A DNA stretch of 64,000 bases. It comes from [Clostridium] saccharolyticum WM1. GTDB lineage: Bacteria > Bacillota > Clostridia > Lachnospirales > Lachnospiraceae. The translations under genes were made by a program, and so were the position numbers. Every line of letters begins with the position of its first letter. Position 1 is the first letter of the stretch. Positions 35,179 through 43,577 of the stretch are shown piece by piece. Under the pieces are notes generated by a model. The model was not told the origin of the DNA. It ran no database searches and was given only the letters and a program-made list of their open reading frames with translations. Location: positions 1,612,001 to 1,676,000 of the forward strand of contig NC_014376.1 in the NCBI RefSeq assembly GCF_000144625.1, in the 5' to 3' direction.

Positions 35179-35988
35179 ATGGACTATCGGATGATCGTGC
35201 TGGATTTGGATGGGACGCTGACGAACCGGAATAAGGAGATCACGCCCAGGACCAAGGAGGCACTTTTTGAATTAAAACGACAGGGTGGAATTATCGTACT
35301 GGCTTCCGGACGGCCTACATACGGGGTGATGCCCCTTGCCCGGGAATTGGAGCTTCATGAATCCGGCGGATATATTTTATCCTTTAACGGAGGGCGTATT
35401 ATCGACTGCAAAACCGGGGAAACGGTTTTTGCAAAGGAACTGCCGGTATCGTCCAATGCCAGAATTATACGCATGGCTGAGGATCATGGGGTGAACATCC
35501 TGACTTATGAGAATGATCTGATTGTGACGCCCAATGCCCGGGATGAATACGTGGAAAAGGAGGCCGCCATCAATAAGCTGGAAGTAAAAGAAGTGGAGGA
35601 TATGGAGGCTTATGTGCAGTTTCCCGTTGTAAAGTTCCTGATGCTTGAAGAAGGAGATTTCCTTGCCATGGTAGAGCCAAAGGTTAAAGCGGCTTTGGGG
35701 CGGGATTACAGCGTTTACCGTTCAGAACCATATTTTCTGGAAATACTGCCAAAAGGGATCGACAAAGCGGCAAGTCTGGAACGCCTGCTTTTACGGCTGG
35801 GCATGAAGCGGGATGATATGATTGCCTGCGGAGACGGCTACAATGATTTATCCATGATCCAGTATGCAGGTCTTGGCGTTGCCATGGAGAATGCCGTACT
35901 TCCGGTAAAGACGGCAGCTGATTATGTGACCTGCTCCAATAATCATGACGGAGTGGCTCATGTTGTTGAAAAATTTATGCTTTCCTAA
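35179..35988 (+). CDS. HAD superfamily (Cof-type) phosphatase
   Basis: This 269-residue haloacid dehalogenase-like hydrolase of the Cof (type IIB) group dephosphorylates sugar phosphates or flavin-like substrates. Motif I is LDLDGTLT (Asp9, Asp11), motif II lies in LASGRPTYG, a lysine in the cap-proximal ILPKGIDKAASLE and motif IV is CGDGYNDLSMIQYAG. The C2B cap domain fills residues 85-190. CAGGAGAAATATA precedes the ATG. Substrate unknown. Confidence 0.92.
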   Translation: MDYRMIVLDLDGTLTNRNKEITPRTKEALFELKRQGGIIVLASGRPTYGVMPLARELELHESGGYILSFNGGRIIDCKTGETVFAKELPVSSNARIIRMAEDHGVNILTYENDLIVTPNARDEYVEKEAAINKLEVKEVEDMEAYVQFPVVKFLMLEEGDFLAMVEPKVKAALGRDYSVYRSEPYFLEILPKGIDKAASLERLLLRLGMKRDDMIACGDGYNDLSMIQYAGLGVAMENAVLPVKTAADYVTCSNNHDGVAHVVEKFMLS

Positions 35989-36073
35989 TGTTTGCGGAGG
36001 GTGGACTTTACAACTTTAGTATGTTAAAATGCATCTGAGAGCAAAAACAAGAAAAAGGGGATTGATTGATATT

Positions 36074-36376
36074 ATGAATAAAAAGATTAAGACAGATGCG
36101 GTCGATCATCTGTTTGAAGCCATTTTAACTTTGAAAACACCGGAAGAGTGTTATACCTTTTTTGAGGATGTGTGTACGGTCAATGAACTGTTAAGCTTAT
36201 CCCAAAGGTATGAGGTGGCTAAAATGCTGCGGGAGGGCCGCACCTATTTGGAAATTGCGGAAAAGACGGGGGCATCTACCGCGACAATCAGCCGGGTGAA
36301 CCGTTCTTTGAATTATGGTAACGATGGGTATGATATGGTGTTTAAGCGTTTGGAAGAGGAAAAAAGAGAAGGCTGA
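36074..36376 (+). CDS. YerC/YecD family TrpR-related protein
   Basis: This 100-residue DNA-binding protein has the TrpR-like fold used by YerC of Bacillus. Signatures are TPEECYTFFEDVCTVNELL and the helix-turn-helix LREGRTYLEIAEKTGASTAT followed by ISRVNRSLNYG. The ATG at 36074 has only a distant AAAAGGGG; a TTG 12 bases earlier has better spacing and is an alternative start. Family regulatory targets are unknown. Confidence 0.85.
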   Translation: MNKKIKTDAVDHLFEAILTLKTPEECYTFFEDVCTVNELLSLSQRYEVAKMLREGRTYLEIAEKTGASTATISRVNRSLNYGNDGYDMVFKRLEEEKREG

Positions 36377-36423
36377 TACAAACAGGGACAAGCCTGGAGT
36401 TAGCACTTGCCCCTGTTTGTATC
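36375..36423 (+). terminator. Hairpin terminator after the YerC-like gene
   Basis: GATACAAACAGGG and CCCTGTTTGTATC form a 13-bp stem with an inner CAAG/CTTG pair. It begins at the gene's stop codon. A T run is lacking, so it may act as a 3' stabiliser. Confidence 0.6.
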
Positions 36424-36505
36424 ATACCATAAACCTGGGGTCCTTAATCTCATTCTCTGTTTACGCCGATGAGCAAGCTCATTTACGTTCCCCTGGTCTA
36501 TTGTA

Positions 36506-37126
36506 TTATTTTTTCTTTTTTATGTTCACAGGATCGGTCTCCCTTAAATCATCAATGATCTGTTCAATGATCTGCTTCTTTAAGTATACATCAAAGGAAA
36601 GCTCACAGATCCAGGAAAAAAGCCGGAGATATTCCAGATCATCACCCTGGAGCCCCTTATCTTCAAAGGTTTTACCGGCGTGAAGGTATTTTTGGGTAAT
36701 ATCCTCCTTGATGCGGTCTATATCCCCTTCCACCTGGGAGAAGATTTCCCTGTAGATGTCCTCCAAAGGAATCCCTTCCGAAGAATTAAAATGCTTTTCC
36801 GTAATTGGGCGGAAGAGCTGCTCAATATCATGGAAGGAAAGCAGATTTTTGAAATAATATATAAATATGAGGAGCAAAATGTGCTCTCTGGAATATTTCT
36901 TTTTATTGGGAGCCGGAAGGAGATTATTCTTTGCATAATTATTGATCATGGTCTTAGTCAGGACCTTGTCTTCCGGATAGCGTTTGGTATCTTTTAAATG
37001 CTCATCCATAAAGGTAGTGACCTGGTCCATGTACAAATCGATGTTGGGAATGGACTCCGGCCTGATGTGGTCTAAGGATTCCAGATACTTTCGGATGTCC
37101 TGCATTCTTTCTTCGTTGGTCTTCAT
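36506..37126 (-). CDS. DUF1836 domain protein
   Basis: This 206-residue soluble protein belongs to the DUF1836 family of clostridial proteins with a MerR-like N-terminal helix-turn-helix (KTMINNYAKNNLLPAPNKKK) and a helical body (REHILLLIFIYYFKNLLSFHDIEQ-like segment). Its role is unknown; the fold suggests DNA binding. The start at 37126 follows AGAGGAAAACAT, part of the dispersed two-hairpin element. The longer ORF runs through that element and is not translated in the predicted frame. Confidence 0.8.
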   Translation of the reverse strand: MKTNEERMQDIRKYLESLDHIRPESIPNIDLYMDQVTTFMDEHLKDTKRYPEDKVLTKTMINNYAKNNLLPAPNKKKYSREHILLLIFIYYFKNLLSFHDIEQLFRPITEKHFNSSEGIPLEDIYREIFSQVEGDIDRIKEDITQKYLHAGKTFEDKGLQGDDLEYLRLFSWICELSFDVYLKKQIIEQIIDDLRETDPVNIKKKK

Positions 37127-37200
37127 ATGTTTTCCTCTTTCCTGCCCATGCCTCCTGGGCATAAAAGTATGCCCGCAGGGTACAGGCCTTCCGCACGGCT
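37127..37200 (-). repeat. Two-hairpin RBS-linked intergenic repeat, copy ahead of the DUF1836 gene
   Basis: On the minus strand: CTGTACCCTGCGGGCATAC, TTTTATGCCCAGGAGGCAT, GGGCAGGAAAGAGGAAAAC, then ATATG. The TGCCC/GGGCA arms and the AGGAAAGAGGAAA RBS match the copies at dapB and purF. Confidence 0.75.
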
Positions 37201-37389
37201 GTTGCCGTACATGAGGGATGATCCCCTTTGTCATATCATATTATATAGTATTCAATACCAGATGACAAGGGGTAAAAATATATAATGCACTAAATTTTTT
37301 TGAGAATACCAAAAAAAGATTCTTGACTTTTGACGAATGTGTGCTAATCTAGAATTATCAGAGAGATGAACGAAAGGAGATAAAAAATT

Positions 37390-37773
37390 ATGAAAAAAGT
37401 ATTAGCAACAGAAAAAGCACCGGCAGCAATCGGCCCTTATTCTCAGGGCGTTCGCGGAGGTGATTACGTATTTATATCTGGACAGCTTCCTATTGACCCT
37501 GCTACAGGTGAGTTTGCAGGAGATGATATCGTATCCCAGACAAGACAGTCCCTGACAAATATCAAATCCATTCTGGATAGCGAAGGCTTAACGATGGCTA
37601 ACGTGGTTAAGACAACCGTTCTATTAAAGAATATCAGCGAATTTGGCGCCATGAACGAGGTTTATGCTTCATTTTTTGAAGGGGAATGCCCGGCAAGAGC
37701 TGCATATGAAGTAGCAGCCCTTCCAAAGAACGCTTTGGTTGAAATCGAAGCTATCGCTTACTGCGGCAAGTAA
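37390..37773 (+). CDS. ridA: RidA family enamine/imine deaminase
   Basis: This 127-residue RidA/YjgF protein hydrolyses reactive 2-aminoacrylate-type enamines made by PLP enzymes. Signatures are KAPAAIGPYSQGVRGGDYVF near the N-terminus, the SGQLPIDPATGE loop, the catalytic Arg in CPARAAYEVAALPKNALVEI and the C-terminal EIEAIA. A promoter (TTGACT, 16 bases, TAATCT) lies at 37323-37350 and AAAGGAG precedes the ATG. It is single-gene, with its own terminator. Confidence 0.95.
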   Translation: MKKVLATEKAPAAIGPYSQGVRGGDYVFISGQLPIDPATGEFAGDDIVSQTRQSLTNIKSILDSEGLTMANVVKTTVLLKNISEFGAMNEVYASFFEGECPARAAYEVAALPKNALVEIEAIAYCGK

Positions 37774-37881
37774 TATACAGGCCCAGAATAGCAGATATGG
37801 CTGCCGGATCATTTTCTGAGAATTTGATTTAAGGGAACGAAAGCAGGGAGTACGGCTCTTTAAGATGCTTAAAAGCATTTC

Positions 37882-37901
37882 AGAGAGCTTTGCTCTCTTT
37901 T
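37882..37901 (+). terminator. Terminator after ridA
   Basis: AGAGAGC-TTT-GCTCTCT followed by TTTTTG, 108 bases after the ridA stop. Confidence 0.7.
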
Positions 37902-37975
37902 TGCATTTTAAGTAAACATAAGGCATATTTCAAGTGCAGTTGTAGAAATAAAGGGCTTTTTGCGAAAGAAATGGG

Positions 37976-38050
37976 TTGCATATTGACGGACTTATATTAT
38001 AATTAATTAGAAAGTCCGATTTGTTTTTGGCTCATCGGACGGCTGTTTTT
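37976..38050 (+). promoter_or_regulatory. Promoter followed by a terminator-like hairpin, leader of folC
   Basis: TTGCAT (37976-37981) and TATAAT (37998-38003) are spaced by 16 bases. A stem GTCCGAT/ATCGGAC at 38014-38040 and a T run at 38046 follow at once. This reads as an attenuator or very short RNA about 190 bases ahead of folC. The remaining leader (38051-38237) has no supported gene. Confidence 0.45.
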
Positions 38051-38237
38051 CCGGAACATGGTTTTATCAGGTTTATGTTCAGAAGGAAAATCAGGTCTGA
38101 AAATGAGGTTGAAAGAAAAGCAGCATTCAACCTTGCGTTTGGAAACAGTGTGCCCCACTTCAACGGGCATCATCTGGATATGCAAGGATATCCCTTTGAT
38201 TCATTAATATGCAAATATGGAAGATGGTATTCTAACG

Positions 38238-39563
38238 ATGAAGATTGAAGAAACGGCAGAAGAATATTTAAGCCGGATTCCCATGTGGACCAGAAAGAAA
38301 AATTCTCTTGAAGATATCCGGAAGTTTCTTTGGGAAATGGGAGAACCGGATGAAGGGATGCAAATTTTTCATGTGGCAGGTACCAATGGAAAAGGGTCGG
38401 TATGTGCATTTTTACAGTCTGTGTTAAGAACGGCAGGCTGCAGGGTAGGTACTTTTACTTCTCCGCATCTCATGGAAATCAGAGAGCGTTTCTGTATCAA
38501 TGGTGAGATGGTGGCGGAGGAAGTTTTCGAAGAAAGCTACAGAGCCGTCAGAATGCTTTCCCGGAGTATGATGGAGAAAGGGTATTGCCACCCGTCTTAT
38601 TTTGAGTTTTTATTTTATATGGCGATGGACATGTTCCGAAAAACGGAAATGGATATTGTAATCCTGGAAACAGGCCTTGGAGGGAGGCTGGACACCACCA
38701 ATGTCATTCGGTCCCCCCTGGTATCTGTGATCACCTCCATCAGCCTGGATCATATGGAATATCTGGGAAATACCATTGAAAAGATCGCATGGGAGAAGGC
38801 TGGAATTATAAAGAGAGGGGTCCCGGTAGTTTTTGACGGAAACGAAAGGACATCGTCTCAGGTCATCCGCAGCAGGGCGAAGGAGATTGGCTCTCCCTTT
38901 TATGAGGTGGACAGGCAGGGGTATGAAATAACCGGCTGGAGAGATAAGGGGTGCCAGGCCAGATTTTATAAAGCCGGGGGGGATTTTATCGAAGTGAACG
39001 TTCCCTCCGTTGCAGAATATCAGGTTATGAACGCCTTTCTTTCATATAAAGCTCTTGAGGCAGCAAGGCTTAAGGAGGTTATGGGCCTTGAGATTTCCCC
39101 TGGGCAGCTGAAGGAAGGAATTGCTCATATGTACTGGCCGGGCAGAATGGAAGAGGTGCTTCCTGGGGTATATCTGGACGGAGCCCATAATCCGGGCGGC
39201 ATCAGGGCCTTTACCCAAGCGGCAGCCGGTTTGTGTGAAGCCGGGAAGAAACGGGCAACTTTGTTGTTTTCGTCAGTATCCGATAAGGATCATAATAAAA
39301 TGATTAAGGAAATTGCAGGGGCGCTGCCTCTTGATTTGGTGGCGGTGGCTCATATACACTCGGAAAGAGGACTTGAAACGGAGATCCTGCTTAAGGAGTT
39401 TCAAAATGCCTGCGGCTGCGGTGTGAAGGGATTTCCGTCAGTGGAAGAGGCAGTTTTATACATGCTTCATATAAAGGATGAAGGGCATCTGTTGTTTTGT
39501 GTGGGTTCCCTTTACCTTATGGGGGAGATAAAAGCGGTTTTAAGGAGGAACTCCATTCCATGA
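38238..39563 (+). CDS. folC: Folylpolyglutamate synthase / dihydrofolate synthase
   Basis: This 441-residue Mur-ligase-type enzyme adds glutamate to folates using ATP. The P-loop is GTNGKGS (about residues 46-52), with the folate-binding FTSPHLMEIRERFCI, ETGLGGRLDTTNV and the ADP-site LDGAHNPGGI. The ATG at 38238 gives the usual IPMWTRKKN N-terminus; an earlier ATG at 38217 is possible, since neither has a strong SD. Folate polyglutamates serve the glycine cleavage and purine pathways encoded in this window. Confidence 0.93.
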   Translation: MKIEETAEEYLSRIPMWTRKKNSLEDIRKFLWEMGEPDEGMQIFHVAGTNGKGSVCAFLQSVLRTAGCRVGTFTSPHLMEIRERFCINGEMVAEEVFEESYRAVRMLSRSMMEKGYCHPSYFEFLFYMAMDMFRKTEMDIVILETGLGGRLDTTNVIRSPLVSVITSISLDHMEYLGNTIEKIAWEKAGIIKRGVPVVFDGNERTSSQVIRSRAKEIGSPFYEVDRQGYEITGWRDKGCQARFYKAGGDFIEVNVPSVAEYQVMNAFLSYKALEAARLKEVMGLEISPGQLKEGIAHMYWPGRMEEVLPGVYLDGAHNPGGIRAFTQAAAGLCEAGKKRATLLFSSVSDKDHNKMIKEIAGALPLDLVAVAHIHSERGLETEILLKEFQNACGCGVKGFPSVEEAVLYMLHIKDEGHLLFCVGSLYLMGEIKAVLRRNSIP

Positions 39564-39600
39564 ATACCTGGATGCCCGGAAAAGATGGGCAGGAAAGAGG
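39555..39600 (+). repeat. Two-hairpin RBS-linked intergenic repeat, partial copy
   Basis: TGAATACCTGGATGCCCGG, AAAAGATGGGCAGGAAAGAGGAAA, just ahead of the ATG at 39608. The ATGCCC/GGGCA arm and the AGGAAAGAGG RBS are intact; the first arm is lost or diverged and overlaps the end of folC. Confidence 0.65.
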
Positions 39601-39607
39601 AAAGCAT

Positions 39608-39748
39608 ATGATCGATTTTGAAGCTGAGATTGACAGTTACAGGCCAAGCCTGGAGGTTGATGCCATAGAAGATGCCATTGTAAGAAGTGATCTGACGGAT
39701 ATGAATGATCTGATGATGGATCTTATAAAAGAAATCAACAAGGAATAG
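39608..39748 (+). CDS. Small acidic protein (46 aa), unknown
   Basis: This 46-residue acidic peptide begins MIDFEAEIDSYRPSLEVDAI and ends in DLMMDLIKEINKE, predicted mostly helical. The ATG follows AAAGAGGAAAGC with seven-base spacing. It lies between folC and a TPR protein, 11 bases ahead of the latter. It may form a small complex with the TPR protein, but this is only positional inference. Confidence 0.6.
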   Translation: MIDFEAEIDSYRPSLEVDAIEDAIVRSDLTDMNDLMMDLIKEINKE

Positions 39749-39759
39749 GCGGTTAAACT

Positions 39760-41082
39760 ATGGATTATGAAAGAAAAACCAGGGTGATTGCAAACAGCTA
39801 TTATAACATGGGGCTGGAACGGGCAAAACTCAGGGACTTGTCAGGCGCTTCTGAATGCCTGAAAAAAAGCCTTCATTTCAATAAATATATGACAGATGCA
39901 AGAAACCTTTTGGGCCTGATTTATTATGAGGTCGGAGAGGTGGGAGAAGCCCTTGTGCAATGGGTAATCAGCATGAACTTACAGCCTGAGGAAAACCGCG
40001 CAGATCAATATCTTGGCCAGATACAGAGAAAGTCAGGCGCTATGGAGACGGAGCGGCGTGCAGTGAGAAGGTTCAACCAGGCACTGATCTATGCCCAGAA
40101 CGGAAGTGAAGATCTTGCCATTCTGCAGCTAAACAAGGTTACGGAAAGCAAGCCGAACTATGTGAAGGCCCAGCTTTTGCTGGCGCTCTTATGCATTGCA
40201 AGGGAAGATTATCAGAAAGCAGGAAAAGCAGTTTATAAGGTATTGCAGATTGACCGCAATCATCCCAAGGCTCTATATTACAAGTCTTTAGTCAAGGATG
40301 GGGGGGGAAGCCCCAAAACCAAATATGAAAAGGAACCGGAAAAACGAAAGCTGAAAAATGTGCTTTCCCACAGGCAGATGGAAGATGACGATGTGATCAT
40401 CCCTCCAAGCTATCGGGAAAATACAAAAGACCAGGCGGTGTGGAATATACTTGCCGGACTTTTGCTGGGGGCTGCTGTGATCTTTTTTCTGGTAATGCCG
40501 GCCAATACAAAATCCATTAATGAAAGCCATAACAAGGAAATGTTAAAATACAGCGAAGCCTTAAGCCAGGCCAGCCAAAAGGCCGACAGCCTGGCAGGGC
40601 AGCTGGAAGCTTTGGAAGCGGAGAAAAAGACTGCAGAGGCATCTCTGGCCTCCCTTACCAGTGATTCAGACAGCGTTCTTGCCCAATATCAGGCCGTGAT
40701 CGGAATCCTCCAGGCTTATAAGAAGGATGATTTCCCGGCTGCGGTACGGATTTATGCAGGGCTGAACCCGGATCTTATTACTTCCGCCGATGTCCAGGCA
40801 GTAATCGGTGAGATAAGAAAAGACATGGCTGAGAAGGGGTGTCCGATTCTGGAAGGTCTTGGGGACAAGGCAGCAGAGGCGGGAGATCCTCAGAATGCCC
40901 TTGTTTATTATTCAAAATGCATTGATTTAAAACCGGACAGTTGGCAGGCAAAATATAAGACTGCAGTCATTTATAAAGGAATGGATCAGAAGGAACAGGC
41001 CAACGGGCTGTTCTCCGACATCATAAATAACAGCAAAGATGAAGAGCTATCTGCTAAGGCAAAATCAGAACGTGGTTTTTAG
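39760..41082 (+). CDS. TPR-repeat membrane protein
   Basis: This 440-residue protein has several tetratricopeptide-like repeats in residues 1-160 (for example NSYYNMGLERAKLRDLSGAS and LRDLSGASECLKKSLHFN), a single membrane helix at about 227-245 (VWNILAGLLLGAAVIFFLVM), a coiled coil from 255-310 (NKEMLKYSEALSQASQKAD) and more TPR-like helices at the C-terminus. So the first repeats are cytoplasmic and the coiled coil is outside, or the reverse. It immediately precedes spoIIAA, and proteins of this position are common in Lachnospiraceae, but no role is known. Confidence 0.8.
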   Translation: MDYERKTRVIANSYYNMGLERAKLRDLSGASECLKKSLHFNKYMTDARNLLGLIYYEVGEVGEALVQWVISMNLQPEENRADQYLGQIQRKSGAMETERRAVRRFNQALIYAQNGSEDLAILQLNKVTESKPNYVKAQLLLALLCIAREDYQKAGKAVYKVLQIDRNHPKALYYKSLVKDGGGSPKTKYEKEPEKRKLKNVLSHRQMEDDDVIIPPSYRENTKDQAVWNILAGLLLGAAVIFFLVMPANTKSINESHNKEMLKYSEALSQASQKADSLAGQLEALEAEKKTAEASLASLTSDSDSVLAQYQAVIGILQAYKKDDFPAAVRIYAGLNPDLITSADVQAVIGEIRKDMAEKGCPILEGLGDKAAEAGDPQNALVYYSKCIDLKPDSWQAKYKTAVIYKGMDQKEQANGLFSDIINNSKDEELSAKAKSERGF

Positions 41083-41222
41083 GCAGCAGAATGCATGGAA
41101 AGACACTACAGAAGAGAATTTTTTTGTGGTGTCTTCTTTTGTTCTCAGGAACTCTTCCGGGGAACAATGGAGTTCTTTTCTGGTATTACGGGCAGACAAT
41201 GAAGAATGGAGGAGTATTGCAT

Positions 41223-41564
41223 ATGAATCAACCATACTTTACATATGAAGCAGATGGACAGACCTTGATTATCCATCTGCCGGAGGAGTTGGATCATCAT
41301 AACTGTTCAGGGCTTAAATACGAAACCGATTTAATCCTTTCTGAGAACTATATCAGGCGCATTGTTTTCGATTTTTCAAAAACCAGGTTCATGGATTCTT
41401 CGGGAGTGGGTATTTTGCTGAACAGATATAAGCAGATGGCTTTAAGCGGGGGGACCGTAAGCCTCTACGGAGCAGGTCCCCAGGCTCTCCGCATTCTAAA
41501 AATAGGGGGCATTTTAAAATTAATGAAATTATATGACTCTAAGGAAGCAGCAGTCACAGGTTGA
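41223..41564 (+). CDS. spoIIAA: Anti-sigma F factor antagonist SpoIIAA
   Basis: This 113-residue STAS protein releases sigma F from SpoIIAB when dephosphorylated, in the forespore. The phosphorylated serine is Ser59 in RFMDSSGVGILLNRYK, equivalent to B. subtilis Ser58. The start at 41223 follows GGAGGAGTATTGC; a longer in-frame ORF begins at 41091 but has no SD. It heads the spoIIA operon. A sigma H promoter is expected upstream but I could not find a convincing one between 41083 and 41222. Confidence 0.93.
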   Translation: MNQPYFTYEADGQTLIIHLPEELDHHNCSGLKYETDLILSENYIRRIVFDFSKTRFMDSSGVGILLNRYKQMALSGGTVSLYGAGPQALRILKIGGILKLMKLYDSKEAAVTG

Positions 41565-41574
41565 GGAGGAACGT

Positions 41575-42009
41575 ATGTCAGAACAGAATAAACCAGAAAT
41601 TCTGAAAATGGAATTGGAGGCCCTGTCAAAGAATGAAGAATTTGCCAGAGTGGCAGTGGCTGTTTTTATGGCAAGGTTAAACCCCACTCTGGAAGAAGTG
41701 GATGATGTAAAAACAGCCGTGTCGGAGGCAGTCACAAATGCGGTCATCCATGGATATCAGGGGAAGGGAGGAATCATTTACCTGGAAGTAGAGATTGACG
41801 GGTTGGAAATATCTGTGACCGTAAAGGATACAGGTATCGGAATCCCAGATATCAAACTGGCCATGGAACCTATGTATACCACAGATCCGGATGGAGAACG
41901 GTCAGGCATGGGATTTTCCTTTATGGAAGCTTTTATGGATCAGGTAGAAGTAAAGTCGGCGACCGGCGAAGGGACAGCCGTGACCATGAAAAAGAAGATT
42001 AGCGGGTGA
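41575..42009 (+). CDS. spoIIAB: Anti-sigma F factor / serine kinase SpoIIAB
   Basis: This 144-residue GHKL-fold protein binds and inhibits sigma F and phosphorylates SpoIIAA with ATP. The N box is EAVTNAVIHGY, G1 is VKDTGIGIPD and G2 is GERSGMGFSFM. The start at 41575 follows GAGGAGG, 10 bases after the spoIIAA stop. Its end overlaps the sigF start by four bases. Confidence 0.95.
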   Translation: MSEQNKPEILKMELEALSKNEEFARVAVAVFMARLNPTLEEVDDVKTAVSEAVTNAVIHGYQGKGGIIYLEVEIDGLEISVTVKDTGIGIPDIKLAMEPMYTTDPDGERSGMGFSFMEAFMDQVEVKSATGEGTAVTMKKKISG

Positions 42010-42728
42010 GCCTTATGGATGAGACCATGAGATTGATACAAATGGCTCACGAAGGAGATAAAGCGGCAAGGGATCAGCTTGTGACCGACAATTTCGGGCT
42101 GGTTTGGAGCATTGTACGCAGATTTACAGGGCGTGGATATGAGGCTGAAGATTTATTTCAGATAGGCAGCATAGGACTGATGAAGGCTATCGATAAATTC
42201 GACTTGTCCTATGAGGTGAAGTTTTCTACTTATGCTGTTCCCATGATCACAGGAGAGATCAAACGTTTCTTAAGAGATGACGGGATGATTAAGGTCAGCC
42301 GTTCCATTAAGGAGATGGGGCTAAAAGTAAAAAATGTCAGGGAGGAATTAATATATCGCCTGGGAAGAGAGCCAACGGTAGAAGAAATTGCAGGAGAAAT
42401 CGGGGCCAGCAAGGAAGAAGTGGCAGCTTCCATTGAGGCTGGAGCAGAAGTGGAATCCTTATACCGTTCTGTAAACAAAAATGACGAAAACAGCATTTTA
42501 CTTATTGATAAAATTGAAGAAGAAAGTTCCGCGCAGGAAGAACTTTTAAACCGCATGGTGTTACGGGAGCTATTAACGGCGCTTTCCGACAAGGACAGGG
42601 AAATCATTATCAGGCGTTATTATTATAATGAGACTCAAAGCCAGATTGCGGCAAAGCTTGGGATATCCCAGGTTCAGGTTTCCAGGCTGGAAAAAAAGAT
42701 TTTAAAACAGATGAGGGAAAAATTGTAG
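42006..42728 (+). CDS. sigF: RNA polymerase sigma F factor (SpoIIAC)
   Basis: This 240-residue sigma factor directs early forespore transcription. It contains region 2 (DLFQIGSIGLMKAIDKFD with core binding, then SYEVKFSTYAVPMITGEIKR), region 3 (KEMGLKVKNVREELIYRLG) and region 4 (ETQSQIAAKLGISQVQVSRL, the -35 helix-turn-helix). The start is GTG 42006, overlapping spoIIAB; ATG 42015 is an alternative. It is followed by the spoVA genes, likely transcribed by sigma F and sigma G. Confidence 0.96.
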   Translation: MSLMDETMRLIQMAHEGDKAARDQLVTDNFGLVWSIVRRFTGRGYEAEDLFQIGSIGLMKAIDKFDLSYEVKFSTYAVPMITGEIKRFLRDDGMIKVSRSIKEMGLKVKNVREELIYRLGREPTVEEIAGEIGASKEEVAASIEAGAEVESLYRSVNKNDENSILLIDKIEEESSAQEELLNRMVLRELLTALSDKDREIIIRRYYYNETQSQIAAKLGISQVQVSRLEKKILKQMREKL

Positions 42729-42757
42729 AATAAAATAATTTTATACGGCTCATACTA
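42728..42757 (+). promoter_or_regulatory. Candidate forespore (sigma F/sigma G) promoter for the spoVA genes
   Basis: GAATA (42728-42732) and CATACTA (42751-42757) are spaced by 18 bases, matching the forespore consensus G[HAT]ATR-N17-18-CATnHTA. It starts within the sigF stop region and lies 36 bases ahead of the 53-aa ORF. Confidence 0.5.
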
Positions 42758-42792
42758 GCTTTGAAAAACCAGAGAAAAGGATGTGAGCACGT

Positions 42793-42954
42793 ATGGAATC
42801 CATAAAACATAAGCTTGTCATGGCGCTTCTTGTGTTATGCCTGATTGCAGTGGCTGCTGCTATCTGGTACATGATTGCTGTTATGCCGGATGGGGCGGAA
42901 AAAGAAGGGACGCTTGTAGAAGCCATTCCGGGATTGGAGATGATGGTTTCATGA
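42793..42954 (+). CDS. Small membrane protein between sigF and spoVAA (53 aa)
   Basis: ATG 42793 encodes 53 residues with a single hydrophobic helix (about 8-30, KHKLVMALLVLCLIAVAAAI) and an acidic tail. GAAAAGGATG precedes it. Its TGA overlaps the spoVAA ATG in ATGA, so it is coupled to spoVAA. It is not one of the named spoVA proteins I know. As the first gene after the forespore promoter, it may be a spore membrane component or a leader ORF. Confidence 0.55.
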   Translation: MESIKHKLVMALLVLCLIAVAAAIWYMIAVMPDGAEKEGTLVEAIPGLEMMVS

Positions 42955-43577
42955 GCAAGACCGTATATTTGAATATCAGCCAGATTACAGAGGTCCGGCA
43001 CAAAGAGATCCAGTTAAAGGATGTGGCAGACGTTTATTGTGACGATTCGGCTATTATGAATAAGTGCAAAGCTCTTCGGATAAAAACCATCCATCTGGAC
43101 CGCAATAAGCGGTATATCGAAAGCACTCTGGATGTCATTAAGAAACTGATGGAAATGGATTCGACTCTCCAGATCAATAATGTGGGAGAGGTAAACTTTA
43201 TCATAGACTACCATAAGCCGAAGCCCCCCAGCTGGGCCTGGCAGTGGGCCAAAACCATTTTTGTCTGTATCATTTGTTTCTGCGGCGCATCCTTTGCCAT
43301 TATGACCTTTAATAATGACGCCAGTGTTTCGGATGTTTTCAAGGAAATTTACCGGATCATCATGAAGCAGGAGTCCAGCGGATTCACGATTTTGGAGGTC
43401 AGCTATTCCGTTGGACTGGCCATTGGAATCGTGGGATTTTTCAATCATTTCGCAAAATACAAGATTAATACTGATCCGACGCCGCTGGAGGTGGAAATGC
43501 GGCTTTACGAAGACAATATCAGTAAGACCCTGATTCAGAACGATGGAAGAAAGGAGTCGGATATTGATGTTTCTTAA
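42951..43577 (+). CDS. spoVAA: Stage V sporulation protein AA
   Basis: This 208-residue protein has a soluble N-terminal domain (about 1-95, VYLNISQITEVRHKEIQLK) and two C-terminal membrane helices (WAKTIFVCIICFCGASFAIM and VGLAIGIVGFF). That is the SpoVAA layout, part of the channel that loads and releases dipicolinic acid in the spore inner membrane. It starts at 42951 in the ATGA overlap. Confidence 0.88.
   Translation: MSKTVYLNISQITEVRHKEIQLKDVADVYCDDSAIMNKCKALRIKTIHLDRNKRYIESTLDVIKKLMEMDSTLQINNVGEVNFIIDYHKPKPPSWAWQWAKTIFVCIICFCGASFAIMTFNNDASVSDVFKEIYRIIMKQESSGFTILEVSYSVGLAIGIVGFFNHFAKYKINTDPTPLEVEMRLYEDNISKTLIQNDGRKESDIDVS

Noticed and set aside
39608..39748. IreB (UPF0297) assignment for the 46-aa ORF
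   Set aside because: IreB is about 80-90 residues with a different N-terminus; the sequence does not match.
41083..41222. Sigma H promoter ahead of spoIIAA
   Set aside because: Only weak partial matches to AGGAWWT and GAAT at wrong spacing were found, so none is reported.
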